Positions 12,717 to 24,488 are shown, numbered from the stretch's first letter. The stretch is 64,000 bases of DNA from Diatrype stigma (GCA_022225965.2 JAKJXP020000013.1:310001-374000), one strand, 5' to 3'. The notes: generated by a model not told the origin, from the letters alone. A program made the numbers and translations.

Positions 12717-12965
12717 TGTGGATCCCTAAGGCAGTGAATGCCAAGGCTAAGGCATTCGGCTGATTAGATAATAGGAAGTGAATTCCTAAAGAATTTACTT
12801 CTGCAAACTGTATTATATTTAAATACAGGTCAGGAAACCTTTTATTTCCTTTCCTTCTTTTCCTTTCCTTTAAGTAATAATTATAACAAAAACCCTAAGA
12901 ACTTAATACTTAGCTGGATTAATGATAATTAAATAATTGGAATTAGTTATAATATGCATAAATAA
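12717..12965 (+). repeat. 5' LTR
   Basis: Starts TGTGGATCC and aligns without gaps to 18167-18416. By eye there are about thirty differences from the 3' copy, all of them C/T or G/A transitions. The right edge is fixed only to within a few bases because the last bases (ATAAATAATT against ATAAGTGCA) have diverged. Confidence 0.88.
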
Positions 12966-15537
12966 TTATTTTTACAGGTTTATATTATTTAATTAAAAAT
13001 AACCATTTCCTTTTTATTACTTTATTACTTTATTACTTTATTTCTTATCTTTTACATAATTTCCGACGCGCCTTATAATGGTAACGAATAACGAAAAGGG
13101 CAATAACAGCAATAGCGATAATAGCAGTAGTAACGGCAAAAACGGCAAAGCCAAAGCCTTTAAATATAACTTATCTTACTTCGGCGAAATGAACGCCCAT
13201 AATGCAAATAAACGTTTCGAAAATTTCGCAAATCGCGTTAAAAACGGTTTTGTTATTATTAACGGTACCGTTTAAAGTTTGCGAAATGAAATTTGCGAAT
13301 TTCTTTACGAAATTCGAAGCAATAACGGCCGATTAAAAAGTATATCCGAATTCTTATTTACGCCCCTTTTATGCAATACGGATAAAAATATTCCTATAAA
13401 TAAAGCCGATTCCGATAAGGACGAATTTATTTATTTCTTACCTTATATAACGAAAACATTTATCGGATATAATAAACGTATTAATGGAAAGTTAAATTTT
13501 TAATAACTTTTAACGAAGCAATACGAATATCGTATAATTTAAAAGGAACGGATCCGAATAATCTAATCCGAAGCAATTTTTTAAAGCCAAAATAAAAATC
13601 TAATATATTACGAAATTAAAAATTGCGTTATCTTTTTTATTAATTTCCGTTTTATATGGACAGTTCCAAATATTTTCGATAAGCTGCGAAAAATCCAGAT
13701 TAAACTTATATCGGTTTTCGTTTTATATAAGCTGTGGTTTAAACGAATTACTTTAAAATGTTCGGATAATTTTAAGCAAGTCGAAATCTTCATATATAAT
13801 CGTAATTCCGACTAAATAATCTTTTGAAAAACGGTTTTTTAAATTTTCAATAAGCATTACATTTTAAAAAGTGCCATTATTTAATTTGCTACGTTTTTTC
13901 CGTACCAAAATGAAAATATAATAAATTATATCCGGCAAATAAAAAAAGCATTTTATCGGATAAATTAGGAAAATCGCGATTATTACTAAATCAAAAAGAT
14001 TATCGTAAATTTTTTATAAACTAATCTGTTAAATATTTGAATTACGGTTTACGATTAATTCCGATTATGAAATAACGTCCAGCTTATTAAAGAAATTATA
14101 TAACGAGCCGTATACATTATACGCCAAGCGGTCGAAAAAAAAATCTACAATACGCCGTCGATTTTAATTAAGCTTTATGGGTCGTCGGTACCGTTTTACG
14201 ATCTATCGATTTCCGAGGCCACCCCAGTTAAGCCCGGTATCGCATAAATCGAATCGACCGACGCCATATCCATAATTTTAATAACGGGCAAAAACGGTAT
14301 TATCGCCGATTTTCGTAACGAAAACCGTAACGTTTATAAGGCGAATAAATAAAGCTACGTAATTAAAATTATAAATAATAAATATTTTAATTACGGAAAG
14401 CAAAATTATTAAATAAAGAATTATAAATAAAAATCTCGCTTTTTTAAAGCCATTTAATTATTTTTCGGAAAAAAGGTAACGTTTAAAGGCTTATTATATA
14501 ACGATAATAATAATAGCCTTTAATACATTAAATTCCGTTCTATAATGAAAAACTGGAAAAATAAAAGCAAAAAACGAACCAAGATTCATTTTACGACTAA
14601 TAACGATAAAAGCAATAGCGACGAAAAAAATCCGGCAAACAAATTCGAAAATCTTAACTGCGATTTTAACTAAGAATTTGCCGATTTTATTAAATCGATG
14701 GAAATAAAAGATAAAAATTAAAAGTACTAAGTATATACGGTAAAAATACATAATAACAGAAAATTATTACCAAATAAAGATAAATTATTTCGCAAAGATT
14801 ACGGTAAAGATTATAACTTATTTATAGCTATTACGAATTATAAATATGAATTCGTAATTTTTTTAAATTACGGTTATATTGCTTTATATATTACCGAAAT
14901 TATAACAGCCAAAGGCTAAACGTATAAAATTCCGAAACCCTTTATAATAAAAGGTATTAGGAATACCGGGCCGAAAATTTAATAAAATGCCTTAATAATC
15001 GCGAATTTCTTAATGCCAAAAAATAATACGTTTCAATTTACGGTATTAACAGGAATGGTTTTTAACGGAATTTTTCCTGGAAACTTTATATTTGGCAAAA
15101 ACGTATTTCATAAATTCGGAATATACTGTAACAACATAAAAGGAAACGAAATAATAATATTTAACGCATTCGAAGGAAAGCTTATAATTCGTCCGATAAT
15201 TTCCTTAAGGGTTAATTATATAACGAAATTTGCTTATTTCATTAAGGAATAGCAAAAGCCAAAATAATACAAGAATATACTTTTGGATAACGAAATTAAA
15301 GCTTTTTTTAATAGTTATTTCGATTAATTCCCCGAAATATTCGGTTTCGTTCCGAAAAAGGTTATAGCAAATATAAAAACGCATTATTATATCGATATAA
15401 AAAATAGCCGCCTTATTAAATTTCCTTTGCGAAAATACAGTCCAATTTAAATAAAAGCAATAAGGAATTTCGTTAAGGCACATTTGGATGCCATAATTCG
15501 TAAAGATATAGGCCTTTAGGGTTTTTTCGTATTATTA

Positions 15538-16275
15538 ATCCCGAAAAAAGTTCCCGATTAAATAATGAAGCCTAACAAATATAATCCATTTGTTATATAA
15601 CGGTTTTGCTATAATTATTGCGAATTTAATGCCAAATAAAAGAAAAACGCATATTTTTTGCTTAATACGATAAATAAAATATAACGCGCGGCAAGTTATC
15701 GATAATATTGCTTTATCGATTTTAAGGATAGCTTTTAGCAAATTAAAGTATACGAATTAAACATTAAAAAAACGGCTTTCGTAATTCCATTCGGATTATA
15801 CGAATAAATGGTTATGCCTTTCGGCTTTTATAACGTTTTAATAACGTTTCAAGCGTTAATGGAAAAAATCCTTAAGTTTTTTCGAAAATTTATTTCGGGC
15901 ATATTCGATAATATGGCCGTATAAACAAATATTCGAAAGCAACTTTATAAACGAATAATCCTATTTTTTAAAAGGCTTTTAAGTTTCGGCATGGTTATTA
16001 ATATAATTAAGTCTTTAATGTTTATTTATAAAGGAATTTTCTTGGGATTTTTGATTTTCGAAAACGGGATTGAAGCCGATTTTATTAAGGTTGCTATTAT
16101 TCGGAATAAACCTAAGCCCGAAATTATAACGCAAATGCGTAATTTCGTAAACGCTATTAGTTATTTTCGTTATTTTATTAATTATTATTTTCGCCTTATA
16201 ATTCCTTTAATAATACTAACAAAAGGCCCGAAAAATAAACGCGTAACTTTATTTCCGAAAATAATAGCAGCTTAA
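15538..16275 (+). pseudogene. Reverse transcriptase remnant of the Gypsy element
   Basis: One frame, broken by stops, carries the Gypsy reverse transcriptase order: IPKKVPD, then IDFKDSF, TAFVIPFGLYE and MVMPFGFYNV, the altered catalytic box FDNMA (family norm F/YxDD), GFLIFENGIEADFIKVAIIR and a YFRYFI segment. The longest uninterrupted part is 15991-16275. The catalytic box has lost its second Asp, so it is inactive. The family call rests on the order and spacing of these motifs. Confidence 0.85.
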
Positions 16276-16329
16276 GAAAAAATCCGTAAAAAGATTACCA
16301 TAATTCCAGTAATACGTACGTTCGATTAG

Positions 16330-17680
16330 AAAAAGCCTTCCGTAATCGAAACCGACGCTTTATAAAACGACGTCGGCGCCGCTTTATTGCAACCCCATAT
16401 ATATATAAACGGCAATATCGTTTTTTATTTTATTGCTTATTTTTCGAAAAAATTAATTAATATATAATTACGATATTTTATATAAAAGCGAAAATTCCTA
16501 GGAATTATGCTAATACTTTAGCATTAGCGGTATTAAATAAAAAGAAGCAAAATTACGGTAATTACGGATTACGAATTTCTAAAAACCCTTAATACGAAAA
16601 CCGAATAATCCGTTCGGATCGTTAGATTTTTAAATGCTATTAAATATTATAGCATTTATATTTATTATAAATCAAGAAAAGTTAACGTTTTTGCGAATTA
16701 TTTATTTAAACTTCCGGAATAAACCGAAACGTTAATGCCTTTCGATAAGTTATTTTTTAACGAAATCGAGTCCATTCGAAAATCCGATTAATTAAACCGA
16801 ATTAACCTTTAAGCCATTTTCGAGTTTTTATATTTCGAAATAGCCTTATTTCTTATTATTTTATCGAGTTTCATTAATAAGCACTTTTTTTTTTTTTCGA
16901 AATAAGTTATATAAAGCGGTAGCATATAAAAAAATTCCGGATAACCCTTTATATCTTAAAAGCACCGCAATAAATATATAAACTTTATAAAAAGTTTTGG
17001 AATACGATGATTTTTTGATGCAACTAAGGAAAATCCATTACGAAAAGAAATATTGTATAATCGGAATTATATTTCGGAAAGTCCAGAAATAATTCTGGTA
17101 TTTAGAAATCGTATTTATAACACAATAAGTTACGATTAAATGTTCGAATTATTAATTAATGAAAAAGTCGGATCCTTTTTTGTTCGATTTAAACCCTATA
17201 TAACCTTTCGTTTTTTTTATACGATAGGCGATTAATTATACGGTAATAAATAAATTATATATTTTCGTTGCTATTAAGTACGCAATAAGATGGGTTAAGG
17301 CCAAAATTATGCCGATTATTTAATTCGTTAATACCATTTTTATATTTAATAAAATCGGAATTACTTTCGGTTATTTAAAGAAATGAATTAATAATAACGA
17401 AGGAGCCTTTATAAGCAAAGCCGCTATTAAATGAAACAAAACGCATAATATAAAAATAAAACCAATCATATTTATAAGATCCAAAGGCAACGGTAAGGTT
17501 AAAAAAGTTAATTAAAACCTGAAATATATTATAATTCGAAAGTACGTAATAAATTTAATGCCAAAAAATCTTAATAAGTTATTTTAACGTATTATAACGA
17601 TATATAATCGGATATCCAAGCCGAATGGCTATAGCTCTTTTTTTTTATTATACGGCACCCAATTTTTCCAAAAATAACCC
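16330..17680 (+). pseudogene. RNase H and integrase remnants of the Gypsy element
   Basis: RNase H continues in the reverse transcriptase frame: ETDA near 16348, DVGAALLQP, AYFSKKL, ITDYEFLKTL and a PxKxNVxADYLxRLPE-like end near 16700. Integrase-like strings follow in another frame from about 17250 (AIRWVKAKI, GNGKVKKVNQ), matching the family's ATKWVEA and GNGQVE motifs. Frequent stops and the frame change show decay. The order RT, RNase H, integrase defines Ty3/Gypsy rather than Copia. Confidence 0.78.
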
Positions 17681-18166
17681 CGGACCGAATATTCCGAATA
17701 CGTTCGTAAACCGATAAAGGGAAAAAAAATCGAAAACGAACGCCGATTAACAGAATAACATGAAACACCGCTAGCCAGGTTACGATTTAATAATGTAAAG
17801 ATTTTGCGAAATTAAATAAAAGCGTATTTTTAAGAAAAAAAAGGCCTTATCCGTATTTACGCCTCCGGTAATTAAGTCTTTTGCATATATCAGCGCAAAA
17901 AAAAGCACGAGCCGTATTACAATAGGCCTTGGGCTATTGCTAGTTGCTATTAAGGGAATACCTATTATTTACGAAATCCGGGAAGAATATAGTTACAGAA
18001 TAAATATAACGGCATTAACTTATTTCCAGCTTACGTAAAGGACGGATATCCCGTAAAAAGCTTTTGGTATGCCAATAAGCGGCTTTTGGAATAGGATCGT
18101 CGGCGCTTACTTAAAAGGAAAAACCTTACGATAATCGAGGACGATTTAATTAAAAAAGGGGAGTAA

Positions 18167-18416
18167 TATGGATCCTTAAGGCAGTAAATGCCAAAGCTAA
18201 AGCATTCGGCTGATTAAATAATAGGAAGTAAATTTCTAAGGAATTTATTTTTACAAATTGTATTATATTTAAATACAGGTCAGGAAACCTTTTATTTCTT
18301 TTCCTTCTTTTCCTTTCCTTTAAGTAATAATTGCAATAAAAACCCTAAGAACTTAATACTTAGCTGGATTAGTAATAATTAGGTAATTAGAGTTGGTTGC
18401 AATACGCATAAGTGCA
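18167..18416 (+). repeat. 3' LTR
   Basis: Begins TATGGATCC (5' copy TGTGGATCC, a G-to-A change) right after the purine-rich tract and ends near ATAAGTGCA. It contains the same CTTTCC-rich run and the same TTAATACTTAGCTGG string as the 5' LTR. Confidence 0.88.
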
Positions 18417-18448
18417 GGTGCTCCGTTCATATCCATCATTAATATTAA

Positions 18449-18503
18449 GCCAGCCTATTAAGGCCTTAAGCAAAGTAAGGCTATGCTTTACTTTAGGAAT
18501 TAC
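18449..18503 (+). repeat. Left terminal inverted repeat of the MULE
   Basis: The 39-bp core begins GCCAGCCTATTAAGGCC and ends CTATGCT. It pairs with the right repeat at a single A/G difference, which is the direction RIP would give. The flanking bases pair less well. Confidence 0.85.
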
Positions 18504-18825
18504 AATTTGTTGCTATTTATTACTTATTTAATGCCCATTTCGGATTTCGCTAATCTTTGTAAATATCGTTTTGTTACATTTAATTAATAAATTTAATTAA
18601 TAAAATATTTTCCTTAATATAAATGCCTTTATATTAACATTTATAATATATTATAATTTAAAACAATTTAATATATTCATAATTTACAGGCTTTCGCATA
18701 TTATTATAAGTTTACGATTAATTAAGTTTTTAATAATTCCTATTATGCAGCGGTTTTCTTTTCCTTTCGAAGGCGGCCCGAATGGCGGCTCGTCTTGTAA
18801 TATAATAAACGAATTAATGCTTAAT

Positions 18826-20940
18826 TTAAACCGCTTCGCCTTTTTTTACGGCTATTAGCTTATTAAGCGTAACGGCGCGAATTATAACGCTAATAAGCAA
18901 TATATGCGATATTACGTATATTATAACCGCGATATATAAAATCCGAATAAAAGTAATAATATTCGGCGTAATAATATACGTAATTATGGCTATTTATTTA
19001 TGGATATTATTAAAGCTATTTGCGAAAACGGTAATAAATAAATATTTATACTTTACGATTTATCGAAATTAAAGCATAATTACGAACCTTTAAATGGTAT
19101 TATAAGTTATTTCGAAATTCGCCGTTTTAATAAATAAAAGAAGCTTATTATTACGATAATAATAAGAACGAACTTTTAATAACGAAAAATACATGCCGTT
19201 ATTAAATAAGCCTTTTTTAATTATTATATTACGATAAAGAATATTAATAACTTTATTTAATAATATCGTCGTAAAAAGCTTAAAGGCTTTATTAATATTT
19301 AGGCCTTCGTTAAGTACTTTCGAAATTATAACCTTTTTTATCGAATTAAATATAAAAATAATAACCTTAATTGCATTGCTGGAATTATTTAAACTTATCT
19401 TTAATATATCGAAATATAAAAACGGTATTTCGAAATATTTAGCTTTAATAATATATATAAAACGAATAAATATTATATGCCTTTTTTTAACGTTATTGGA
19501 AACATTTATATTAAATTAACGTATAACTAATGCTTCGGTATTATTCCTAATTAAACCCGGATTTAATATAACTAACTAATAAAAAGCTATATGGAATTAA
19601 TAAAGAAAATCGAAATTCGCTAGTTCGATATATTTGTTTTCGATTTCGAGAATAAATAAAAAAAGGCTGCTGTTATTATTTTGCCGCTTACGTAATAGCA
19701 GATTTATATATTTCACGTTTATAAGAACGTTATTCTTTATATATATAAAAAATAAAAAAAGGCCTTAAAAAATCCCGTTAATAACGAAGATAATAACTAT
19801 TAAAAACATATTTCTTTAAAAAAAATTTACGCTGCAATTCGGAAATAAATTCGGAACTTTAATAAGTAAAATAATTAATTAATTATCGAGTTTTCGGGTA
19901 TTTTTTTCGGAATAATCCCTTATATAAAAAAAGGCCTTTTATATTATTAGGAATACGTTATATATTTTATAATTAAAGTAAACTTTAACGTAATTTAATA
20001 ACGGCTAATTAACGAATTCGATAAAAAACAACAGGCTATAATAACTTATTTCAAAAAGACCTATTTCCTTTATAAATACGAATAAGCCAATTACTTTATT
20101 TTATAATATCGTAATTACGGCATTCGTATTACGTTTTTTATTGAATTTAATTATAAAAACCTTAAGAATTATTTATAAAATAACCGCGGCGACTTATTTC
20201 GAATTATTAAAAGCCTTAAACGTATAATTGCGAAAATAAAAAATAATTATTACGATGCCATTAATAAAGAAAGCATTTAAATTTAAACGTTATTTTTAAG
20301 CCGCGAATAAATCGGGCGGTTTTAGATGGTTTATTCGTAAAAGGCAATTAATTTATTAATCTTTTAATATCGTAAAGCCGAAATTTGTATTTTTTTTGTT
20401 GCCCGTTCTTTTTTTCGTATATTTCGACCTTATTTTTTAAGTAATTGCCATTTCGAATTATAATATGATTTCTTATATGCTTATAAAATATTAAAAAATA
20501 TTAAAGTATTAAAAAAGCAACTTATAATAGTGCCATTATAAATTTTCGACATTAATACGAAATGGCTAATTAAAAAAAACCTTACATAAAAAGAATCCTT
20601 ATTATTAATTAAGGAACCATATATTTAGCAATTTCGCGAACGATTTCGTTTCGGCGTTATTATATTTTCCGAAGCACTTTAATTTTATTATTAACGGCAA
20701 AAGCTTTATTTTTCCGTTCGCTGCTATTCATTTTAATGGGAATTAATTAACCTTAATTCCAACGATAAGGCCCTTGGCCAATAGCCGCCTAATAACTGCG
20801 GAGGATCTTAATAGGCCTAACGGGGTAATACCGGCCGCGGCCGCGGCGCTATTCGGGGCCGCGGTATTATTTGGAGCCGCGGTATTATTCGGGGCCGCGG
20901 TATTATTCGGAGCCGCGGTGCTGTTCGGAAAAGGCTTACG
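18826..20940 (+). pseudogene. MULE transposase remnant with FAR1-like N-terminus
   Basis: Reading across stops on the + strand gives the order of fungal MULE proteins. First comes a FAR1-type DNA-binding segment (YGYLFMDIIKAI, then W-IFILYD and LKHNYEPL, about 18.9-19.1 kb). The DDE core follows (YKTNKYYMPFFNVIGN near 19.45 kb; IYIFHVYKNVI near 19.7 kb, where the family has the CxWHxxKN block). Then comes the spacer-and-helix segment GDLFRIIKSLKRII near 20.2 kb. An Arg/Gly-rich end (RGRGII repeats) closes it near 20.9 kb. Many TAA/TAG codons replace Gln and Trp. Inactive. The family assignment is by motif order, without a search. Confidence 0.75.
20855..20926 (+). repeat. Four tandem 18-bp GC-rich units inside the AT-rich block
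   Basis: Four copies of an 18-bp unit, consensus GGRGCCGCGGTATTATTC, in the tail of the MULE transposase. In the transposase frame the unit reads (R/W)-(G/S)-R-G-I-I, an RGRG-type basic repeat. In another frame it reads an Ala/Leu/Phe/Gly repeat, which makes a spurious open frame from 20774. Confidence 0.85.
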
Positions 20941-21349
20941 ATGGCTTCCTTTATACCGGCTTTTTTTATACCGGCTTTTACGTAAAAAGCCGTTAATACT
21001 TTTAAATAGTAACAGCAGGATTTAGTTATTTAGCAAATAGTACGAATTACGAAGCGATAACGCGTTATATTTATAACTAAAGACTTAGCTATAGCGGAAT
21101 TCGCAGATTGGAACGATATAAATGACGTTATATAAAAGGTTATTAATTTTATAAAAGACTAAAAAAAGGAACCTATATATGGAATTCTCCAAAGGGGAAA
21201 TGTTTTAGGAAGGTATCGTTATAATAGCGTAATACAGGAAGCATAAAAAACAACGTTATTTGCATACAAAACCATATGGTTTAAGTGATATTCTGTATAT
21301 GCCCGCATAGGTGGGGTTTTAGGTGCGCACTAGCAGGCTGGCAGTTGGC

Positions 21350-21412
21350 AACTTAGTGGATTTCTAGAAATGGAGCATAGCCTCACTTTGCTTAAGGCCT
21401 TAATAGGCTGGC
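21350..21412 (-). repeat. Right terminal inverted repeat of the MULE
   Basis: The reverse complement of 21374-21412 matches 18449-18487. The right copy keeps more C and G than the left one, so it seems less damaged. Confidence 0.83.
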
Positions 21413-21430
21413 TCTTGATGTTAGCGCCTG

Positions 21431-21967
21431 CCGCCTGGACCCTGAATTGGGGCGAGCACCCCAATACAAAATCAAGGGGTAATACCTGCACCTGCCGCAT
21501 TACCTCTTTGAAGGTATCAGCTACAACCTCGGAACTCGTTAACTATTCCTTAACTATTCCTCTCCACATTCAATAGGTACCGGCATCGACTTCACAAGAT
21601 TCCCAATTCCAGTCTTATATTCATTTACTATTCATCAGCGTATTAAACATCCAGTCACCCCGTGTGTACAGTACAGCAGCCAAATGTACAACAAGCAACG
21701 CATCGCTCAGGATATCGTCCAAGCTATCGTCCAGGTTATCATCCATCGAGTTACCTCGTCCGTCTTCTTCTATGCATCCAAGTCATGTCCCTGTGTATCG
21801 TCACTTCACTTCACATGCCCACGTCTTGTCGTTATACAACCTCATATCTGAGAACGGGGCCCTGCTAAGTAGGCTAAACTAACCAGATAACAAACTCCTA
21901 AACGCCCACTAATGATCAAGGTATTCTAATCGCAGCCTGGCTGGCCAGTGATAACATAGCTAGGAGA
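21431..21967. other. Spacer between MULE and the b561-like gene
   Basis: Base composition returns to normal here. A hairpin-forming string with TTGGGG and CCCCAA arms lies near 21448-21465. The rest should be the 3' UTR of the minus-strand gene. No other gene seen. Confidence 0.5.
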
Positions 21968-24488
21968 TCAGTTGTAGTCCGTCGATACCGATGCACCTGA
22001 CGGCCGTACTGCCTGTCTCTCGATCCGCCTTCGTCTCCTGCGGTCAGCAGCCGAGGTGGACACCGAAGGCGCCGGCCGGTCGTTGATGGGGCCGCTGGGC
22101 GACGGACTTAGTGCACTCCACGTGCCATGGGTACCGTGGCTTTCCGGACTGCCTATGCTAGAGACAGTCTGGGCTGGCGCCGGTATGTGCCCTGAAGGAC
22201 CTGGTTGGCCCGAGTAGTACGCCGAGTCCTTTTGTCGGTGGCCTTTGGCAAAGGTGGGAGTAGGTGGTGATAGCACTGACTGGTCTGGTCTCTCGGTGGC
22301 TTGAGAATCCGAGCTGCGTCGGTATCTTCGTCGGCGTCCAGGAGTCTCGCTTCCTGAAAGACTACTCACAGAGCCAGATCTCCTCCGGCGGTCTTGTCGG
22401 GCAGCGGCTGCTTCTTCCTCCGTTAGGCGGCGCAGCGTTACATTTCCACGGTCATCGTGGTATTTTACCTTCACGCTCACGGGTTGGCCTGGAGCTGCGC
22501 CGTGGGTCCTACGGCGCTCTTCTTCTTGCTCTTGCGCCAGATGGTGCGCGGTCGCGGCGGCAGCAGCCGCTGCCATCTCTCCGTCCCTGCGCCGACTCGA
22601 CGACTGTCTCCTACGTGGATTGCCACCGGCAGATACGTAGGATTCGGCCTCCGACTCTGCAGTAGGAGCTGGTACGCCGTTATTCCGAGGTCGTGGTCGT
22701 GATCGGGAAAAGTCTGGAACTGGACCTGGTGGTGGTGGAGGCGGTGCAGCACCAGCACCAGCACCAAGGGGCGGCATTGGGGGGCCAGTATGGCTGGTTC
22801 CAGCGGGGCGTGATTCAACCTGAGAGGATCCGGATTCTTGCGTGATCGAAGTCCTCGTCAGGTCAGACGCTGATGGTGGTGGTCGGCGACGTGTTTGTCT
22901 CGGCGGTGTGCTATATCCATCGGTGTATGCCGATCCATCCCGAGCATCTCTTCTCTCTTCCTGCTTCAACCGTTCCTCTTCTGCTTTCTTATCACGTCGG
23001 CCCTTCCACTTGGCGGCGATCCAACCTAGTCCGAGAGTACCCAGGAAACCCTTCGCCGCACCATGGTCCTCATCTTTAGGTCGTCTCGATGGACTATCGT
23101 AATCATCGAAATAATCTGACTGGAAGTAACTTGTCACTCTCGAAGCGGCTGGTCTTGCAGCCGGTGGTGTCACCGGCCTGTTGGTTCGAGGTTCGGCGGC
23201 GCTCAGGGCATGGGCAGCGGCGACACGATCTGTCGGTCCGGATACCATGGAAGATGCTGCCCTCCCACGGCCTCCCAGTGCTGTACGGTCTTCGCTGAGC
23301 TCACTTTCGGTATAATCATCCCGGTGCTGTCTCCGTACGCGGCTTGGAGTGTCCGTCGCGACGGCCGAATACTCTTCGTCCGCAAACCTTCGCTTCTCGC
23401 GTCGATCCCTGATGTTCTTAACGAATGCCCCAGCCCCAAGAGCCGCTGCAACGCCTAGAAGCTTATCTGCCAACCCCCCTTTCTGTGCTTCCGTCCTGTC
23501 AGAGTATTTCTCATCGAAATAGCTTGCCGAGCCACCTCTTGATGGGACCACTTCAGGTGGTCCCCTTCGGCTTCGAGAGACAGATCTGCTGCGGCTTCCG
23601 CTCTCGCTTCGATCCTTGCCGTCCTTGTTGCGTCCTCGGAAAAGCGCAAGCGCACCAGCTCCTAACGCCAAAGGACCTAACCATCCACCCTTGTGTTTCT
23701 CGGTGGGCGCAGAGCTAGTGAGGCCGCCTTCGGATCGCCCGCCATGGATCAAATAATCCTCTCGATAACTTTCATGCCGATAGCTCAGCACAAAGTACGT
23801 CACGAACAGGAAGCCCATCCATATGGCGTATAGGATGAACGTGACTTTGGGAGAGCCGTATAACGCTAAGCCAAGGGGCACCTGTGCGATCCCTAGGAGC
23901 GCAATAGCTCTGCCGTGCCAACGATGGATGGTAAGCCTGAGCGACCTTTTATGGATGTTCTTCACCAAGCGACCCCCAACAGCCTGGACTAAGAACATCA
24001 CGTAGAGGGCGAGGCCGATAACGTGGTGTGGGTTGGTCCAGCTCCGGTTAGGACCCACGGCGAACCACCCAAGTACAAATACAGCCGTGAGCAGGAACAC
24101 CGATATGATTTGTAGGAATATATGAATTCGTCTGTTAGGCTTAGCTCCTACCGGTTGCCCATGGAACCTTGCGTGCATGACGGCAGCAGGTACCAAGAAA
24201 AGGAAAACAATGGCGGCAAGAATGCCATGGCCGGTGACTAATTGGTGGTATTGCGGGATGGTTGCAAAACGATTACCCATGCCTGACAGTCGTTAACATC
24301 AGAATTCTAGGAACTCACGCATAGTATCAAATCTTACCATTATATTGCAGGGTCGCGAAGTTCACGCCCTCCAGGTTCGGCAGCAGGAACGTGTTTTTGT
24401 CGAAATTCCAAGTCCCGTCTCCCACGCTCATAGTATCTGAGGAATACTCAGCCGACCCTGGGGCCGACAGGCCCTCGGCCGACGCCAT
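21968..24488 (-). CDS. Cytochrome b561-like integral membrane protein with long basic tail
   Basis: Exon 1 is 24488-24338 and exon 2 is 24282-21968, separated by a 55-bp intron (GTAAGA...CAG). The product has 821 residues. Residues about 60-235 hold five or six membrane spans and the His pattern of the eukaryotic cytochrome b561/ferric reductase transmembrane domain (HGILAAIVFLFLVP, TNPHHVIGLALYV, IHRWHGRAIALLGI), which would bind two haems and carry electrons across a membrane. The remaining 580 residues are polar, rich in Arg, Ser, Pro and Gly, with a few RRRR runs, and look disordered and cytosolic. The short first exon (MASAEGLSAPGS onward to YNG) is the usual start in fungal relatives. 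The substrate, possibly ascorbate or iron, is not shown by the sequence. Confidence 0.85.

Larger units (their letters stand above)
12717..18416 (+). mobile_element. Degenerate Ty3/Gypsy-type LTR retrotransposon, RIP-mutated
   Basis: A 5.7-kb element bounded by two near-identical LTRs of about 250 bp. The copy AGGTG lies at 12712-12716 before it and at 18416-18420 after it, a target-site duplication of 4-5 bp (one base is shared with the LTR end). Inside, + strand remnants appear in Gypsy order: reverse transcriptase, RNase H, then integrase. A purine-rich tract (about 18153-18163) sits directly before the 3' LTR. The interior is strongly AT-rich with many TAA/TAG stops where the family has Gln or Trp, as RIP produces. 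No intact protein remains, so the copy is not autonomous. The gag region (about 13.08-14.5 kb) is too altered to recognise. Confidence 0.9.
18417..21430 (+). mobile_element. Degenerate Mutator-like (MULE) DNA transposon, RIP-mutated
   Basis: About 3 kb of AT-rich sequence directly after the LTR element, bounded by long terminal inverted repeats and holding a + strand MULE transposase remnant. The left inverted repeat core is 18449-18487 and its partner, reversed, is 21374-21412, with one transition between them. Weaker pairing extends inward to about 18503/21350 and outward through a TAATATTAA/TAACATCAA block. The outer limits are not fixed; a shared GGTGCTC at 18417 and on the right near 21457 hints that the repeats reach that far. 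I saw no clear 8-9 bp target duplication, which is expected if the LTR element landed in the left end. Confidence 0.8.

Noticed and set aside
13078..13503. Asn/Lys-rich frames as possible intact gag
   Set aside because: They lie in the RIP-ed interior and the Asn/Lys richness follows from AT bias. No capsid or zinc-knuckle motif remains, so no gag feature is claimed.
20774..21025. Open frame with Ala/Leu/Phe/Gly repeats
   Set aside because: It is an off-frame reading of the 18-bp repeat in the MULE transposase, whose own frame gives RGRG.
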